Origin: Chara braunii
Taxonomy: Eukaryota; Streptophyta; Charophyceae; Charales; Characeae
NCBI GenBank assembly: GCA_003427395.1
Contig: BFEA01000322.1
Location: 1,380,418 to 1,444,417 of the forward strand
Direction: 5' to 3'
Length of the DNA: 64,000 nt
How positions within the stretch are numbered: position 1 is the first letter of the stretch; each line of letters starts with the position of its first letter. A program made the translations under genes and the position numbers. The notes beneath the pieces are model-generated. The model ran no database searches and was not told the origin of the DNA. It saw only the letters and a list, made by a program, of their open reading frames with translations. Below are positions 29,874 to 41,471 of this stretch, in pieces.

Positions 29874-31232
29874 TGTAATGACCCGCCATAAGACGGACTG
29901 AGAACAATGCTGATTTCCGAGTCCTGTCGATGGAATGGATGCCTTGCTGAGATTCCCACATTCTGCTGAGTTTTCTAAGTCTATGTGTGCGCGTGCTTGA
30001 TGACTTGCGTGCCTGTCTGAGTGCTTGTCGACGTTAGTGTGTGTGTGACCCGCAAGGGTACTTGCTTGTTTGGGAGGCCCGTAGGGCCGGTACTTACCTG
30101 TGGCCATGATATGGAGGGTTGCAGCAGGGAAAACACTCAAGTGGCGGAGCGAGAGCCGCGCGACACTTAGAGCAGCGGAAAACACTCAAGTAGCAGGTAG
30201 GCCGGTACCGCACCCAGTAGAAGTAGATGTGTCGGGTACTCGAGGCCAAGCAAAAGAAGATAAAGCTGGCATTTTTAGAGGCCCAGTAGTGGTAGGCTAG
30301 GTCTAGGCGGGTACCAGTCCATCTAGTATGAGTCTAGGGCCTGTACGGGCAATATCAGAGTCTGCAATGATGTTTCCCTCTGAAAGGGAGGAGGTACCGG
30401 TTGCTTGGGAGGCCGAGCGGCCTGGAAGTCACCGCCCAGGAGGCAAGTAGGCCGCTATATCTGGAGGCTGAGCGAAGAGCCCAGCCTCATTCTTCGGTGT
30501 GCAAGTTTGGCGACACACTGCTGGAGCGCTGGCTGGAGCAGCGCTGCTGGGAGGAAGAAGCCCAGGAGCTTCCACCTCGGCTATGGTGGAGCTCTATCGT
30601 TAGGAGGAGGAGGGAGAAGAGGACCAAGGAGGAGAGTGGCGAGGTACCTACCTGGGTATGGTGGACACCATCTTCATCACCTTGCTAGGCGCTGCATCTG
30701 GAAGGCCCCAGTTGGGGCAGTGCCGCATCAAGGAAGCTCGGGGCAGAGTCAGGCATAGCATCTGAATGGGCAGCGGCATAGCTGCTTTGGGTTGTCCTTT
30801 GCACAGGAAGGCAACAACATAGCTGCTTCGGGTTGCCCTTTGGACAGGAGGGTAGAGCCCTCAGTAGTCCGCCATAGCCTCGGCCCACATAAACAGGAAG
30901 AGGAAGGGTGGCCATGGCTATGGTGGACCTCATGTGGTGCCTGTAGTAGAAGAGGGATTCGGACATTGATTTTGGTTCAGCCATTCAACATTATTATTGT
31001 TATTTCTCGTTTGAATAAGAGGGGAGGAGATAAGGAGGAGGAGAGTGGTTGGCGAAGAAGAAGAGCATTATCTTTGGTTTATGCTGGAGTATATCATCTT
31101 CTTCTTCTTTCTTTCTTTCTTTTTCTTCTTCTTCTTTCCCTCTCTCTCCTCTCAAGTTCATTCATTTCTTTTTGCAATCGACATTGTACTTTCTGATGAA
31201 TGTGTACTTCGGAATCGGCCCTGATCATAACA
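29874..31232 (+). repeat. family III LTR shared by two internal regions (5' LTR of element E)
   Basis: It starts TGTAATGACCCGCC and ends GATCATAACA, about 1359 bp, and is close to the E 3' LTR at 39043. A polypurine tract lies on its left and a primer site on its right, so it is 3' LTR to the piece on the left and 5' LTR to E. Confidence 0.85.
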
Positions 31233-31233
31233 T

Positions 31234-31245
31234 TGGTCTCAGAGC
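31234..31245 (+). other. primer binding site of element E
   Basis: TGGTCTCAGAGC follows the LTR end by one base and corresponds to TGGTATCAGAGC of plant initiator tRNA-Met with one change. In element G the site is TGGTATCGGAGTGGATTC. Confidence 0.75.
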
Positions 31246-33960
31246 GGATTCTACTTACTGGCGAGAGTTGACTTTGCCGCCATAACCCTAACCTAAGTGG
31301 TAAGGGCTAACCTCTTAGGGTTAGGTTAGGAAGTTAGGGTTAAGTGGGGCGGCGTGGTGAAAGGGAAGCTGCTCCCACTTGGCAGGGCCGTGTAGGGTCG
31401 ACAATAGACCCGGCTTGGTTGCTAAAGTGCATGTTTGTGGTGGCGAGACACAAGGTGGGACTTCGTGATGCAATTGGAGAGAAGTGACATATGAAGGGCA
31501 CCTACAACTGAAATCTGGACTTCAGGGAAGGCAAGGAGCGACTTAAGGGATCCCCTCAAGTTAGACGAGCTTGAGGGTGGCAGCCATGTCTGCACCTATG
31601 GACTGCAAGTTGCTACTTTGATCTTCAACATCGACGGGGGATCCGACGTTGTACTTTGGGGTAGATGTTGACCCTCCTAGAGCCAGGCCACTCAGGTAAG
31701 TGTCGTGTCACAAGGGTGCCCATGTGTGTGTGCATGGAATTGACTGACTGTTGGGGTATTTTGGGTTCTTCTTCCATCCTCCGTAGTCTTGATCTTGTCT
31801 GAAGTGTGTGGTGCTCATGTGTTTTTTTTTTTTAAAACACCCCCACCAGTGTTAGTGGTGCTGATAAGAGCAGACACCACTAGCACCTGGGGAGAGGCTC
31901 CATCTATTGGTGGGGAGCTTCACCTGCTGGAAAACGGGTCCAGCGTCCCATATACAGACTGAAATTTAGAGTACATCAGAAAACAACTGTGGGATGTTCC
32001 TGCCAGCATTGATTACCCTGGGATCCAGGGGATTGACTGAGCAGGATTTTGGGAGGAAGGGGGAACCTCTTCACCCTAATCTGGTGCCAGGTACATCACT
32101 TCCCACTAGTTCCTCCCTTCTCCTAAGCCATAGAATAGAGAAGATATCAGAACTTTCATGAAAATGAGGCTAGAAGCCTACCCAAAAGAAATAGAATTTT
32201 GAGCTAGAAGCCTACCCAAAAGAACTAGAATTTTGAACTTAGGGATTATGCCAACTGCTCAGAAAACTATCCCATAGTTTTGAAAGATAGTCGGAGATCC
32301 CTGCCAGCCTTGATTACCCTGAACAGCAGGGGCTTTACAATGTAGGTCGTCAACAATGAGCCTCAGAAGATACTTAGAACATTCACCCCTAGCCAGCTTT
32401 GGTGAAAACCAGGTGAAAGAGCACTGCCTGTAGAATTTGTACTGGGAGTAAGACCTCTTCCCCGTACCAAGCTGATGGCCAAGTCCTCCTCCTGAAGGCC
32501 TGATGGACCTCCTCGCTCTGTATGGGGCTGCCCTTCTGCTGCCGGAGTATTGTTTCCTCTGCCTGTGAAGGGTGGGGTGGTACTAAGAACGCCCATCCAG
32601 CTAACTGAAGCCCTGAACTACTCAGCCTTTGGAGCAGGCTGGGTTAAAAGCTGACTGGGAGTCATGCTGTCTCCAAAAGGTGAATGCTATCTTCAGGGGC
32701 AGAGGACCGGAAGGAACGCTGGGGGGCACCAGTGTTTCCTTTCGTTCCTTTGCCTGTTTGAAAGAAAATTGTATGGCGTNTGTCCTTACTGTCAAAAATC
32801 NTCNCCCCCTTGTTGGAGACTGTCACCCTGAAGACTGTATCTCAGAACGACGCCCGATCGGAGTTGATGAGGGGGAAAACCAGGCTCACCCTACAAAAGA
32901 CATGCCTCCTTGTTTCCTCATAGCTGCGTCCGACCGAAAAAAACAGGGACTGTAGCCTAATGTGACAGGGCTATTAACAAGTAAGATAGCTGGTTCAGAG
33001 CAGGTAGCAAGAGCAGCCTAGACCAGTAGATGGGGAAAAGACAGTAGAAGGTGGAGGAAAGAAGGCCTTGTTAGTCAGGTGCATACTTCCAAGGCATATG
33101 GGTGGGGGGGGAACGGGTCCGGGAACTCCTCTGCAGGTCTCATAGGGATATTGGGATCCACAGTCAGCCATTCCTTAAATTTCAGGTGATAGTCTCTGGG
33201 CACTTGTTCCTGGATGTCGGCCCCCCCCCTCCCCTCTCCATCCCATGAGCCAGACCAATGTACTTCCGCTACCCAGCCCCCCCGGTCTGAAGTGTGTGAA
33301 CTACTTACTCACCTGACGAGTGAATGGATGGAGTATCTTGTGTGTCATGCCATATCTTTCTACAATGCTTTGCTTATTTCATTCTGAACGGCTGTAATCT
33401 GTAGATCCTTTCTGGAGCTAAAATTCGTTTTTCAATACGGTAGGGGCAGAGAGTAGGTCTTTGTGGAACTCGTGTTGGTTGGGACCCGGTTCTGACTCCA
33501 CTAGGACCATTTGGGACTCAGTGGGACCCGGCCCAAACAAGAAGGGGCCCTCAGGCCCAAATCTGTTGACGTCAGTTACATTGCTCTATCTGATTGGGAC
33601 TCGGAGTTCATGCTTTCAGACCAGGACACTCGCTACTGAGGGCATCTCAGCTGAGACGTTTCAACGGACTTTACCGCATGATCCGCCGCTTGACCCGCAC
33701 CTTGGATACCACTTAATTCTCTCTTGCATTGTCTAGTACACTTTGAATTTGATTTGTTGTGTCCGAGTCCAACTAGGCTTGAGAGGACCTCATACATAGT
33801 CGGACCAGACTGTGTTGTGGAATCAGACATCTCTGATCATTTTTTATTATTTTTTATTTTTTTTGACTGCTCTCCGGTCCAAATGAATTGTTGCTTCGGC
33901 TAGGAGTTATACCTTCTCTTCTAATTGCTTTCAAGCTGTTTCTTTCATTGGGTTCGTTAA
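31246..33960 (+). other. element E leader with an unassigned insert
   Basis: The first 100 bp carry CCTAACCTAA/TTAGGTTAGG words that recur after the G primer site. The last part (about 33280-33600: TGAACGGCTGTAATCTGTAG, GTTGGGACCCGGTTC) matches the G leader at 61680-61920, inverted. Between, about 31824-33000 begins with a poly(T) and holds a 35-bp tandem pair (GCTAGAAGCCTACCCAAAAG, 32170 and 32203) and a twice-used CTGCCAGCNTTGATTACCCT (32010, 32302). This may be another retroposon. N bases are at 32780, 32801 and 32804. Confidence 0.55.
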
Positions 33961-35361
33961 ATGCCTGCTTCTACGAGGTCGCAAACGAAAGAGAGAGAGA
34001 GAAGAAAAAATATTCTGAGTGTTGCTCTTGACGTGGTGAGGAGAGGGAAGAGGAGTGTTCGTCCCAGAACTGTGAGGAAGTACGGACCCCGCTCGAGAAA
34101 CTTATTGACACCCTCATCCTCCATCATGACGTCTGCAGAGGAATGAAAGCTGCAACTGCCCCTGAGACAAGCGCAGTACCGGTTCTTTCATGAAAAAGCG
34201 TTGAAGAGGGAAGAGGAAGAGAAGGAGAAGGAGAAGGGAGACAAAGTGAAAGCTCATGAAGCTGTTTTCAGTACCGTGCCTGCCTTAACTGATGCTGAGG
34301 TGGGAGAGAAAACCGTCCCACTCTTCAGGGCCTTAGTGAATGTCCGGGCTGTTGAAGACCATACCGGCCAACTCGCAAAAGTGTTTGATGAACTCAAGAA
34401 GTTGCGCGAGGATATGGCCTTGATGGCACAACAACACTGCGACCAGCTGCAACAGTTTGCTAACATGCAGCTGACCCATAGTATCCTTCCGTCTGCTTAC
34501 CCTGCTTCTAATGCTGCGTGTCAGTCCGTTCTTGCCCCTCTAACTGTGTCTTCTTCTTCTTCTTCTTCTTCTTGTTCTTTGAGTGTGGTCAACAGCCTAT
34601 CCGGACTTGCAGCATGTCCAAACCCCGCCGTTGCTGCTGCTGCTTCTGCTGCAGTGGCAAGTGGCAGTGCAGGGCATTCTGGAACTGTTGCAGCCCCAAA
34701 TTTGGACCCAACAATCGCTGGTCCTACCTGCAACTTTCCCTACATGGACAAGAAGGCACCTCAAATTCCGTCTAAATATGACGGAAAGGACGACATTGAA
34801 TCTTGGATCAGCTCTATGCGATCCTACTTTGATGTGCTGGGGACACCCCCGATTATTCACTCGTCAGTCCTAGGGACCAATGTGGAACCCGCCGTAAGAG
34901 GCTTCTTCGAAGTCCAAGCTGTATAGTCAGGCTATAAGAGAATAGACCTGAACAAATGGCTGAAGGCTACACCAATAGCCACGCTCGAGGATCTCCTCAT
35001 CAAGCAATATGCTGACCCACATGCTGCAGCTAAAGCTAGACTTAAGCCTGACAAGCTCAAGCACAGCAAGTGGACAGGCACTGTGCATAGTCTCCAACAG
35101 TACGTTAGTAAACTCTTTGCTATTCCTGATTTGGGGATGACTGCGCAGTCTTGCTTGGATGTGATTAAAGGAACGGTTCCCTCTATTGTAACACATCGCC
35201 TGGGGCTCCGACTTGCGACATATACAGATTGGCTTTCCCTCATGCGGGATTTAGTCAAGCTGGAGACACAAAACCTTCCGGGTGGATCGAGTGGCAAAAA
35301 GACCACCAGCCGCAAATGGTTTATTGGGCAGCAACCATTTTGCAGTGAACGATCAACTTGA
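33961..35361 (+). pseudogene. element E Gag, amino and core parts
   Basis: The start MPASTRSQTKERERRKNILS is followed by a stop at 34144, then a 241-codon frame (34201-34926) with VPALTDAEVGEKTVPLFRAL, VEDHTGQLAKVFDELKKLRE (coiled coil), a Ser/Ala-rich linker, KAPQIPSKYDGKDDIESWIS and VEPAVRGFFEVQA. After a TAG at 34924 it continues with AQSCLDVIKGTVPSIVTHRL and YTDWLSLMRDLVKLE. The same blocks occur in element G (FLEVQATRAGFPKAALAKWL, AQSCLDVVKGAVPTNFTSRL). Confidence 0.8.
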
Positions 35362-35479
35362 GGTTGACGAGGAGGCCTTCGCAGAGGACCGTTCTCTTGG
35401 TGACGATCAAAAGCAAGATTGCGAGGCATCTTGCTCTTAGTCACCCCACGAGTCCGACTATGTAGATGATGATGAATCA

Positions 35480-35746
35480 ATGAATGCCTTTAAAAAGACT
35501 GCCTTCAAAAGTAAGGGGCCGAAGAACGCAGTCAAGAGCAACACTAACACCATTCACCTCCCCAAGGGAGCAAAGATTCCACCCAAACCGGAGGATCCTG
35601 CCACAAAACCATGGGTAGATCTCCGGATTAATGAAAGTGAGTGGAAACACAGGATGAAGAAAGGGGTTTACCTGCATTACACCAAACCGGGACACTCAGT
35701 CCAACAATGCTTCAGATTGCAGCAGGGAAACCAGCAAAGGGGGTAG
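35480..35746 (+). pseudogene. element E Gag C-terminus, zinc knuckle with two Cys lost
   Basis: The frame MNAFKKTAFKSKGPKNAVKS leads to WKHRMKKGVYLHYTKPGHSV then QQC. Aligned to CX2CX4HX4C, the first and second Cys are both Tyr (TAC at 35669-35671 and 35678-35680); the His and last Cys remain. Both are single TGC to TAC changes. A stop ends the frame before protease. Confidence 0.75.
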
Positions 35747-35901
35747 AGACATCATCAGCACACTCTACAGACGGAGAGGCTGAACATGTAAGTGCAGGTC
35801 CTGCACCGGATTCTGATCCTACTCAACAAACCTCTCTTAAGACCCCATTTGATGTTGATTCCAAGACCGATAAATTGCACATCCTCTACAAGGAGCCTTA
35901 G

Positions 35902-36300
35902 GTGGAGTCGGAAGATATTGACTTTCATGCCCTCTTGTTGCGCTGGGCTCACATGAAGCAAGAATGCGCGCAAGGGAAAACGAAGTTGATCGTCTTCAAA
36001 CTCCGCATTCATGGACAATACATCCATGCGCTGGCTGATTGTGGCGCAACCACCAACTACTTCTCACCGCACCACATCCGTAAGGCACACTTGGGAATGA
36101 AGCGACTTTGCAGAATCCTTATTGGACCCAAGTCGGCCACCAAGAGGTTGTCACATCTACGTCTGCAGTCAAAGGTGTGCGCACTACTTTTGACGCAGAC
36201 CGCACAATCACGCATGAATTGAACTTCTATGTCCTTGATAAGTGCCCCTTCGACATGGTTATTGGCTTGGGCTGGTTGCAGGCCCAATATGAAAGAACCA
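35902..36300 (+). pseudogene. element E aspartic protease, frameshifted
   Basis: The motif LRIHGQYIHALADCGATTNYFS holds the active-site loop with DCG, as in element 1. A frameshift near 36100 moves the rest to 36108-36300 (HELNFYVLDKCPFDMVIGLG, WLQAQYERTTWKDSQFMVK). The order and spacing match element 1. Confidence 0.8.
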
Positions 36301-36301
36301 C

Positions 36302-36655
36302 ATGGAAGGACTCACAATTCATGGTCAAAGATGCCTGGGGATCGAGGGTCCAGTCCTCTTGGACGAGCCACACGAGTCTCAAGTGACTTTTCTCAATGCA
36401 ATGAAATTCTGCAAAAAGTGGCACAGGCGCAAAGTTGATGAGCAAATGTATATAGCCTTTGTTAGGCCTACTCATGTGCCTTCTATTTTTGTTGTACATA
36501 ATGATTCTACTTTGCATGTCGTTTCAACTTCTAATGCAACTACTTCTACCTCTAGTCCAAACAATTCTGCTTCAAATCTTGTTGTTTTGGCTACACCTAA
36601 GCAATCCGGTATGCTTGCACTAGATTCTGATGATCCACCTTCGGAGATCCTATAA
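36302..36655 (+). pseudogene. element E protease-to-RT spacer
   Basis: The motifs VTFLNAMKFCKKWHRRKVDE and QMYIAFVRPTHVPS match element 1 at 1259-1555. A Thr/Ser/Asn-rich tail ends at a stop. It is part of pol, of unknown function. Confidence 0.6.
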
Positions 36656-36691
36656 GAGATCCGCATTCTTCTCAACTGATTCCCTGAAGTT

Positions 36692-37300
36692 ATGGCTGAA
36701 CCACGTGGAGTTCCCGTGCGTCCGGTCCGACACAAGATCGAGTTGATAAAAGGCAATACTCCTCCAAAAGGTTGTGTCTATCGAATGGGTTCAGGTGAAT
36801 TGGAGGAGTTGCAAAGGCAGATCGATGACATGCTTGAAAAAGGTTGGATCGAGCCAAGCGAATCCGAATTCGAAGCACCAGTTTTGTTTGTCCCTAAGAA
36901 AGGAGGCAAGCTACGGATGTGTATCGATTACCATCGACTGAATATAATAACAAGAAATAATGCATACCCTTTTCCACGCATTGATGATTTGCTTGATGAT
37001 GCAGGTGGATGCAAGGTCTTCAGCAAGATCAATCTCAAGTCTGGTTACCACCAGATTAAAGTCGAGCCCGCTGATCAGCACAAAACTTCATTCAAAACTC
37101 GCGATGGGTTGTACAAATTTACGTCATGCCCTTCGGTCTCACGAATGCACCAGCCACCTTCCAAAGTTTCATGGACAAGGTGTTCCACAGTCAGATCAAT
37201 CGATTTGTTGTTGTTTATCTGAATGACATACTAATCTTCAACAAGTCGATGGAGGAGCACATGAGACACCTTGAGGAAGTGTTGCAGACTTTGAAATGGA
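36692..37300 (+). pseudogene. element E reverse transcriptase palm, YLND
   Basis: The frame to 37222 shows PKGCVYRMGSGELEELQRQI, LEKGWIEPSESEFEAPVLFV, LRMCIDYHRLNIITRNNAYP and [20 protein letters not shown]. The first catalytic Asp (KxDLKSGY) is Asn here (KINLKSGY). After a one-base shift near 37120 comes MPFGLTNAPATFQSFMDKVF and VVVYLNDILIFNKS, where YLDD has become YLND. Two catalytic Asp are therefore lost. The thumb is deleted after LEEVLQTLK. Confidence 0.9.
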
Positions 37301-37533
37301 TCCAGACACAAATTAATCCGTCAACTACATTAACTCGCTGGCTGCATGGGATTGATGTGTATGATTTTGAGCTTAAACACAAGAAAGGTTGTTACAATCG
37401 CGTTGCGGATGCTTTGTCTCGTCACCCTGAGTACATGACTTGCCTTGTGGGCTCCTACGATCTCCGTAAGAAATTGAAGGGGGAGCTATTTGAGCATACT
37501 GCCAAGGGCCCGAAACTCAGTCTCATCCTTTAG
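37300..37533 (+). pseudogene. element E RNase H remnant after a deletion
   Basis: Directly after the RT palm the frame reads WIQTQINPSTTLTRWLHGID, VYDFELKHKKGCYNRVADAL, SRHPEYMTC. In element 1 the two flanks are about 590 bp apart (2230 to 2826), so the RT thumb and most of RNase H, including three catalytic acids, are gone. The deletion keeps the frame open. Confidence 0.85.
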
Positions 37534-37569
37534 CAAATCCAAGCTGACTCTAACAATTAGTCCGATTTC

Positions 37570-38180
37570 CACGAATGTGAAGGTTTGCTCTTCCGATGTT
37601 ACGGAAAGTACGACCAATTGTGTGTGCCCAACCATGAGCCTATCCGTACTCACTTCTTGGACTTGGCTCATGGCCGGAGTGGACACTTCGGTTTTGAGAA
37701 GACATGCGGAAGCCTATTGCAAAAGTTTGTATGGCCTAGGATGAAAGGAATGACACGAAAGTTTGTGGCTGAGTGTGAAGTTTGTTAACGCATCAAACAT
37801 CTCGGCAAAAGCCCTATGGGCTGCTGCATCCTGTATTCCTGATGGCCCGGGTGAATCTCTTTCCATTGACTTCACGAACATGGGAAAAAAGAGCAGGAGC
37901 GAATATTCACAAGTAATGGTGATCGTTGACCGCTTTTCAAAATTTCTGAATTTGATTTCATTCCCACCTCATGGCCCAACTAACCTTGTGATCGAGGAGT
38001 TCCACAATAAATACATTCAGCAGTGTGGGCCCCGGAAGACTTTTGTGAGTGACCTGGACACTAGGTTCATAAGTGCAGATTGGAAGGACTTCACCTCCCA
38101 CATCTATGACATCAAACTCAAGATGACGTGTGGTCGACATCTCGAAGCCAATGGACTGGCCGATGAGATAAACCTCTAAT
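37570..38180 (+). pseudogene. element E integrase zinc region and core
   Basis: HFLDLAHGRSGHFGFEKTCG and KFVAECEVC give the HHCC zinc region, followed by a TAA (37786-37788). The core frame has ESLSIDFTNMGKKSRSEYSQ, VMVIVDRFSKFLNLISFPP, VSDLDTRFISADWKDF and EANGLADEINL. The catalytic Glu position (LAEEIN in element 1) is Asp. Confidence 0.85.
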
Positions 38181-38239
38181 TGTGCCTTATCAGAACTCTT
38201 GGGATAAGGAATTGTCGATTGTGCAGGGATTGTACAACA

Positions 38240-38949
38240 ACTCCATACACTCCTCCACTGGGATGACACCTAATCGGCTGCACCTCGGATGACAAATCCG
38301 CAATCCCCTATCCTATCTGTTTCCTGACTCGCCACCTGGCCTAACACCTGGCCAGCCTGGCTACAACGCTAAGTTTGATCACTTGCTCAAAGTTGTTGTT
38401 GCAACTATGGAAAGGCAACGCAGTGCCATGATTAAGCATGCCAACAAGAAGCGCCAACCTGGATCTTTCACTGTGGGAAGTTACATTTGGGTCAAGATGT
38501 CTGAGTTTTCCAAAGAAGAGGGTGTATCATGAAAGCTTCTTCCTTAGTATTACGGTCCATGGAAGGTACTGAACCAGGTAGGGGAGGATTCATTCGGTTT
38601 TTCTTACACAATCGACATGCCTACTCATCTGCGCACGTACCCAGTCTTTCACGCGTCGAAGTTGTTTCCGTATGCACCACCCGAAACTTTTCTGTATCGA
38701 GAATCGATGACTCCTCGCGCAATCACTGGCGGTCACAAGATTGATCGAATTGTCGAGCACAGTGGAAAAGGGAAAAACAGACAATACAAAGTTCATTTTC
38801 TATATCACCCATTAAATGATTTTTACTGGATTGCTAAGAAAGACTTGCTGCAAAGTGGCCTGCGAGTCGTCAACGCATACGAACGACTGATTGTCTCCGA
38901 ACAACAACCTAAATTCCCCGCTACCCTCACTCCTACGGAACATATTTGA
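38240..38949 (+). pseudogene. element E integrase C-terminus and chromodomain
   Basis: The segment from NNSIHSSTGMTPNRLHLG and IRNPLSYLFPDSPPGLTPGQ to KHANKKRQPGSFTVGSYIWV carries stops near 38290, 38530 and 38548. It shows the uninterrupted site into which the SINE went in element 1. The 110-codon frame 38617-38949 then gives TYPVFHASKLFPYAPPETF, GGHKIDRIVEHSGKGKNRQY, KVHFLYHPLNDFYWIAKKDL: an intact chromodomain. Confidence 0.85.
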
Positions 38950-39029
38950 TCTCTCTTTGCCGTTTACGCTTACGATGCGCTATGCAGGGACTTTGAGTGA
39001 GTTACTCGCTCGAAGCGACCTCGCTCTTG

Positions 39030-39042
39030 AGGGGAGGGGTAG
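39030..39042 (+). other. polypurine tract of element E
   Basis: GAGGGGAGGGGTAG lies directly before the 3' LTR start, with one A interrupting the G run. Confidence 0.8.
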
Positions 39043-40388
39043 TGTAATGACCCGCCATAACACGGACTGAGAACAATGCTGATTTCTGAGTTCTGTCGAT
39101 GGAATGGATGCCTTGCTGAAATTCCCGCATTCTGCCGAGTTTCTTTAAGTCTGTGTGTGTGCGTGCTTGATGACCTGCGTGCCTGTCTGAGTGCCGCAAG
39201 GGTACTTGCTTGTTTGGGAGGCCTATAGGGCCGGTACTTACCCGTGGCCATGATATTGAGGGTTGCAGCAGGGAAAACACTCGAGTGACAGAGCAAGAGG
39301 CCCGCAGCACTTAGAGCAGAGGAAAACACTCAAGTAGTAGGTAGGCCGGTTCTGCACCCAGAAGTAGATGTGCCGGGTGCTCGAGGCCGAGCAGAAGAAG
39401 ACAAAGTTGGCAGTTTTAGAGGCCCAGTAGCGGTAGGCTTGGTCTAGGCGGGTACCAGTCCATCCAGTCTGAGTCTAGGGTCTGTACGGGCAGTATCAGA
39501 GTCTGCAATGATGTTTCTCTCTGAAAGGGAGGAGGTACTGGTTGCTTGGGAGGCCGAGCGGCCTGGAAGTCACCACCCAGGAGGCAAGTGGGCCGCTATA
39601 TCTAGAGGCTGAGCGAAGAGCTCAACCTCATTCTTCGATGTGCAAGTTTGGCGACACACTGCTGGAGCGCTGGCTGGAGCAGTGCTGGCTACTACAGTGC
39701 TGCTGGGAGGAAGAAGCCCGGGAGCTTCCACCTCGGCTATGGTGGAGCTCTACCGGTAGGAGGAGGAGGGAGAAGAGGGCCAAGGAGGAGAGTGGCGAGG
39801 TACCTACCTGGCTATGGTGGAGACCATCTTCATCACCTTGTTAGGCGCTGCATCTGGAAGGTCCCAGTTGGGGTAGTGCCGCATCAAGAAAGCTCGGGGC
39901 AGAGTCAGGCATGGCATCTGAATGGGCAGCGACATAGCTGCTTTGAGTTGTCCTTTGCACAGGAAGGCAGTGACATAGCTGCTTTGGGTTGCCCCTTGGA
40001 CAAGAGGGTAGAGCCCTCAGTAGTCCACCATAACCTCTACCTACATGAAGAGGAAGAGGAAGGGTGGTCATGGCTATGGTGGACCTCATGTGGCGCCTGC
40101 AGTAGAAGAGGGATTCGGACATTGATTCTGGTTGAACCATTCAACATTATTATTGTTATTTCTCGCTTGAATAAGAGGGGAGGAGATAAGGAGGAGGAGA
40201 GTGGTTGGCGAAGAAGAAGAGCATTATCTTTGGTCTATGCTGGAGTACATCTTTTTTTTTTTTCTTTCTTCTTCTTCTTCTTCTTCTTTCCCTCTCTCTC
40301 CTCTCAAGTTCATTCATTTCTTTTTGCAATTGGACGGCATTGTGCATTCTGATGAATGTGTACTTCGAAATTGGCCAGGATGGACACA
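39043..40388 (+). repeat. 3' LTR of element E, family III
   Basis: It starts TGTAATGACCCGCC and ends near GGCCAGGATGGACACA, about 1346 bp, and is very similar to 29874-31232 over its full length. The exact right end is uncertain by a few bases because the usual CATAACA is altered. Confidence 0.85.
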
Positions 40389-40523
40389 ATTAATAAGAAA
40401 CCCCCGCCGTGCACCCTTTTTTTTTTTTTGGGGTGGGGTGTGGAGAGGGCCTGGGAGCCTGGCCGAGCACACAAGCGCCATTCCGAGTGTGGTCTGGGCC
40501 CCCGGGTGCCCGGGAAATCAGGG

Positions 40524-40811
40524 TACCGTCTTCCCCCGAATATAACGCATATGCGTTGTATTCTAGTTTTCTTAAAAAATGGGTTTTTGGAAAGTTAGAC
40601 CCTTTTCTTCGAATACAAGGGCACTTTGAATATAATGCATATGATTTCTATTCGAATAATATGCATATGCGTTATATTTGAATTTCACGAAGAGAAAATT
40701 CTTGTAGTCGAATATAACCTTTTTTTTTCCCCCGAATGTCAACGCCTGCTCCGTGTTTGCCCTAGTGAACGGGACAGGCCCATGAAGGCCCGTAATCACA
40801 GATCTGCCTGT

Positions 40812-40897
<86 letters not shown>

Positions 40898-40905
40898 TGT
40901 GTGTN

Positions 40906-40997
<92 letters not shown>

Positions 40998-41471
40998 GCG
41001 AAGGCGCTTCTGACAGCCAAGAAAGTGGCACTTTGACAGCCAAGAATGTGGTGCGGCCAAGAAAGTGGAAAAATAAGAAAGCCACTCACCAAGGTCTCGC
41101 TGCACTACCGAGTTCACCGAGACAAAAAAGAAAGGGGTTGTATTTGTCCACAGTCTACGGTAGTGGAAGATTCATTCGCATTTTGCACATTTGCTGAGGA
41201 GTGGAGCAAGGGCCCAAGTAGGGGAAAGGAATGAAACTCGACCCAGAACATGGAAAGGTATGTCGCTACTTTACTAGTACCTTTTTGCCAAGGCTCTGAG
41301 GCTCCCAGCCGTGGTCCAGAACTGAGCCTACTCAGCCTGGACCCGACCCCCTTGTGCAGGCAAAGTTGGTTCACTTGAACATAACGCATATGCGTTGTAA
41401 ACGAATACAACACACGGTATGCGTTGTATTAGTTTACAACGCATATGCCTTATGTTCAGGGGAAGACGGTA
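40524..41471. mobile_element. TIR DNA element with TA target duplication (mariner/pogo-like MITE)
   Basis: The element proper is 40526-41469 (944 bp) between TA dinucleotides. The left end is CCGTCTTCCCCCGAATATAA then CGCATATGCGTTGTA. The right end, reverse complemented, is CCGTCTTCCCCTGAACATAA then GGCATATGCGTTGTA, giving about 35 bp of inverted repeat. The palindromic word GCATATGC occurs repeatedly near both ends. It carries (CT)n and (GT)n tracts (40813-40991) with an N at 40905, and no transposase. The TA duplication suggests Tc1/mariner or pogo mobilization. Confidence 0.75.

Noticed and set aside
31275-31345. CCCTAA/TTAGGG words as telomere repeats
   Set aside because: They are few, occur in both directions, and the same text follows the primer site in element G, so they are part of the family III leader.
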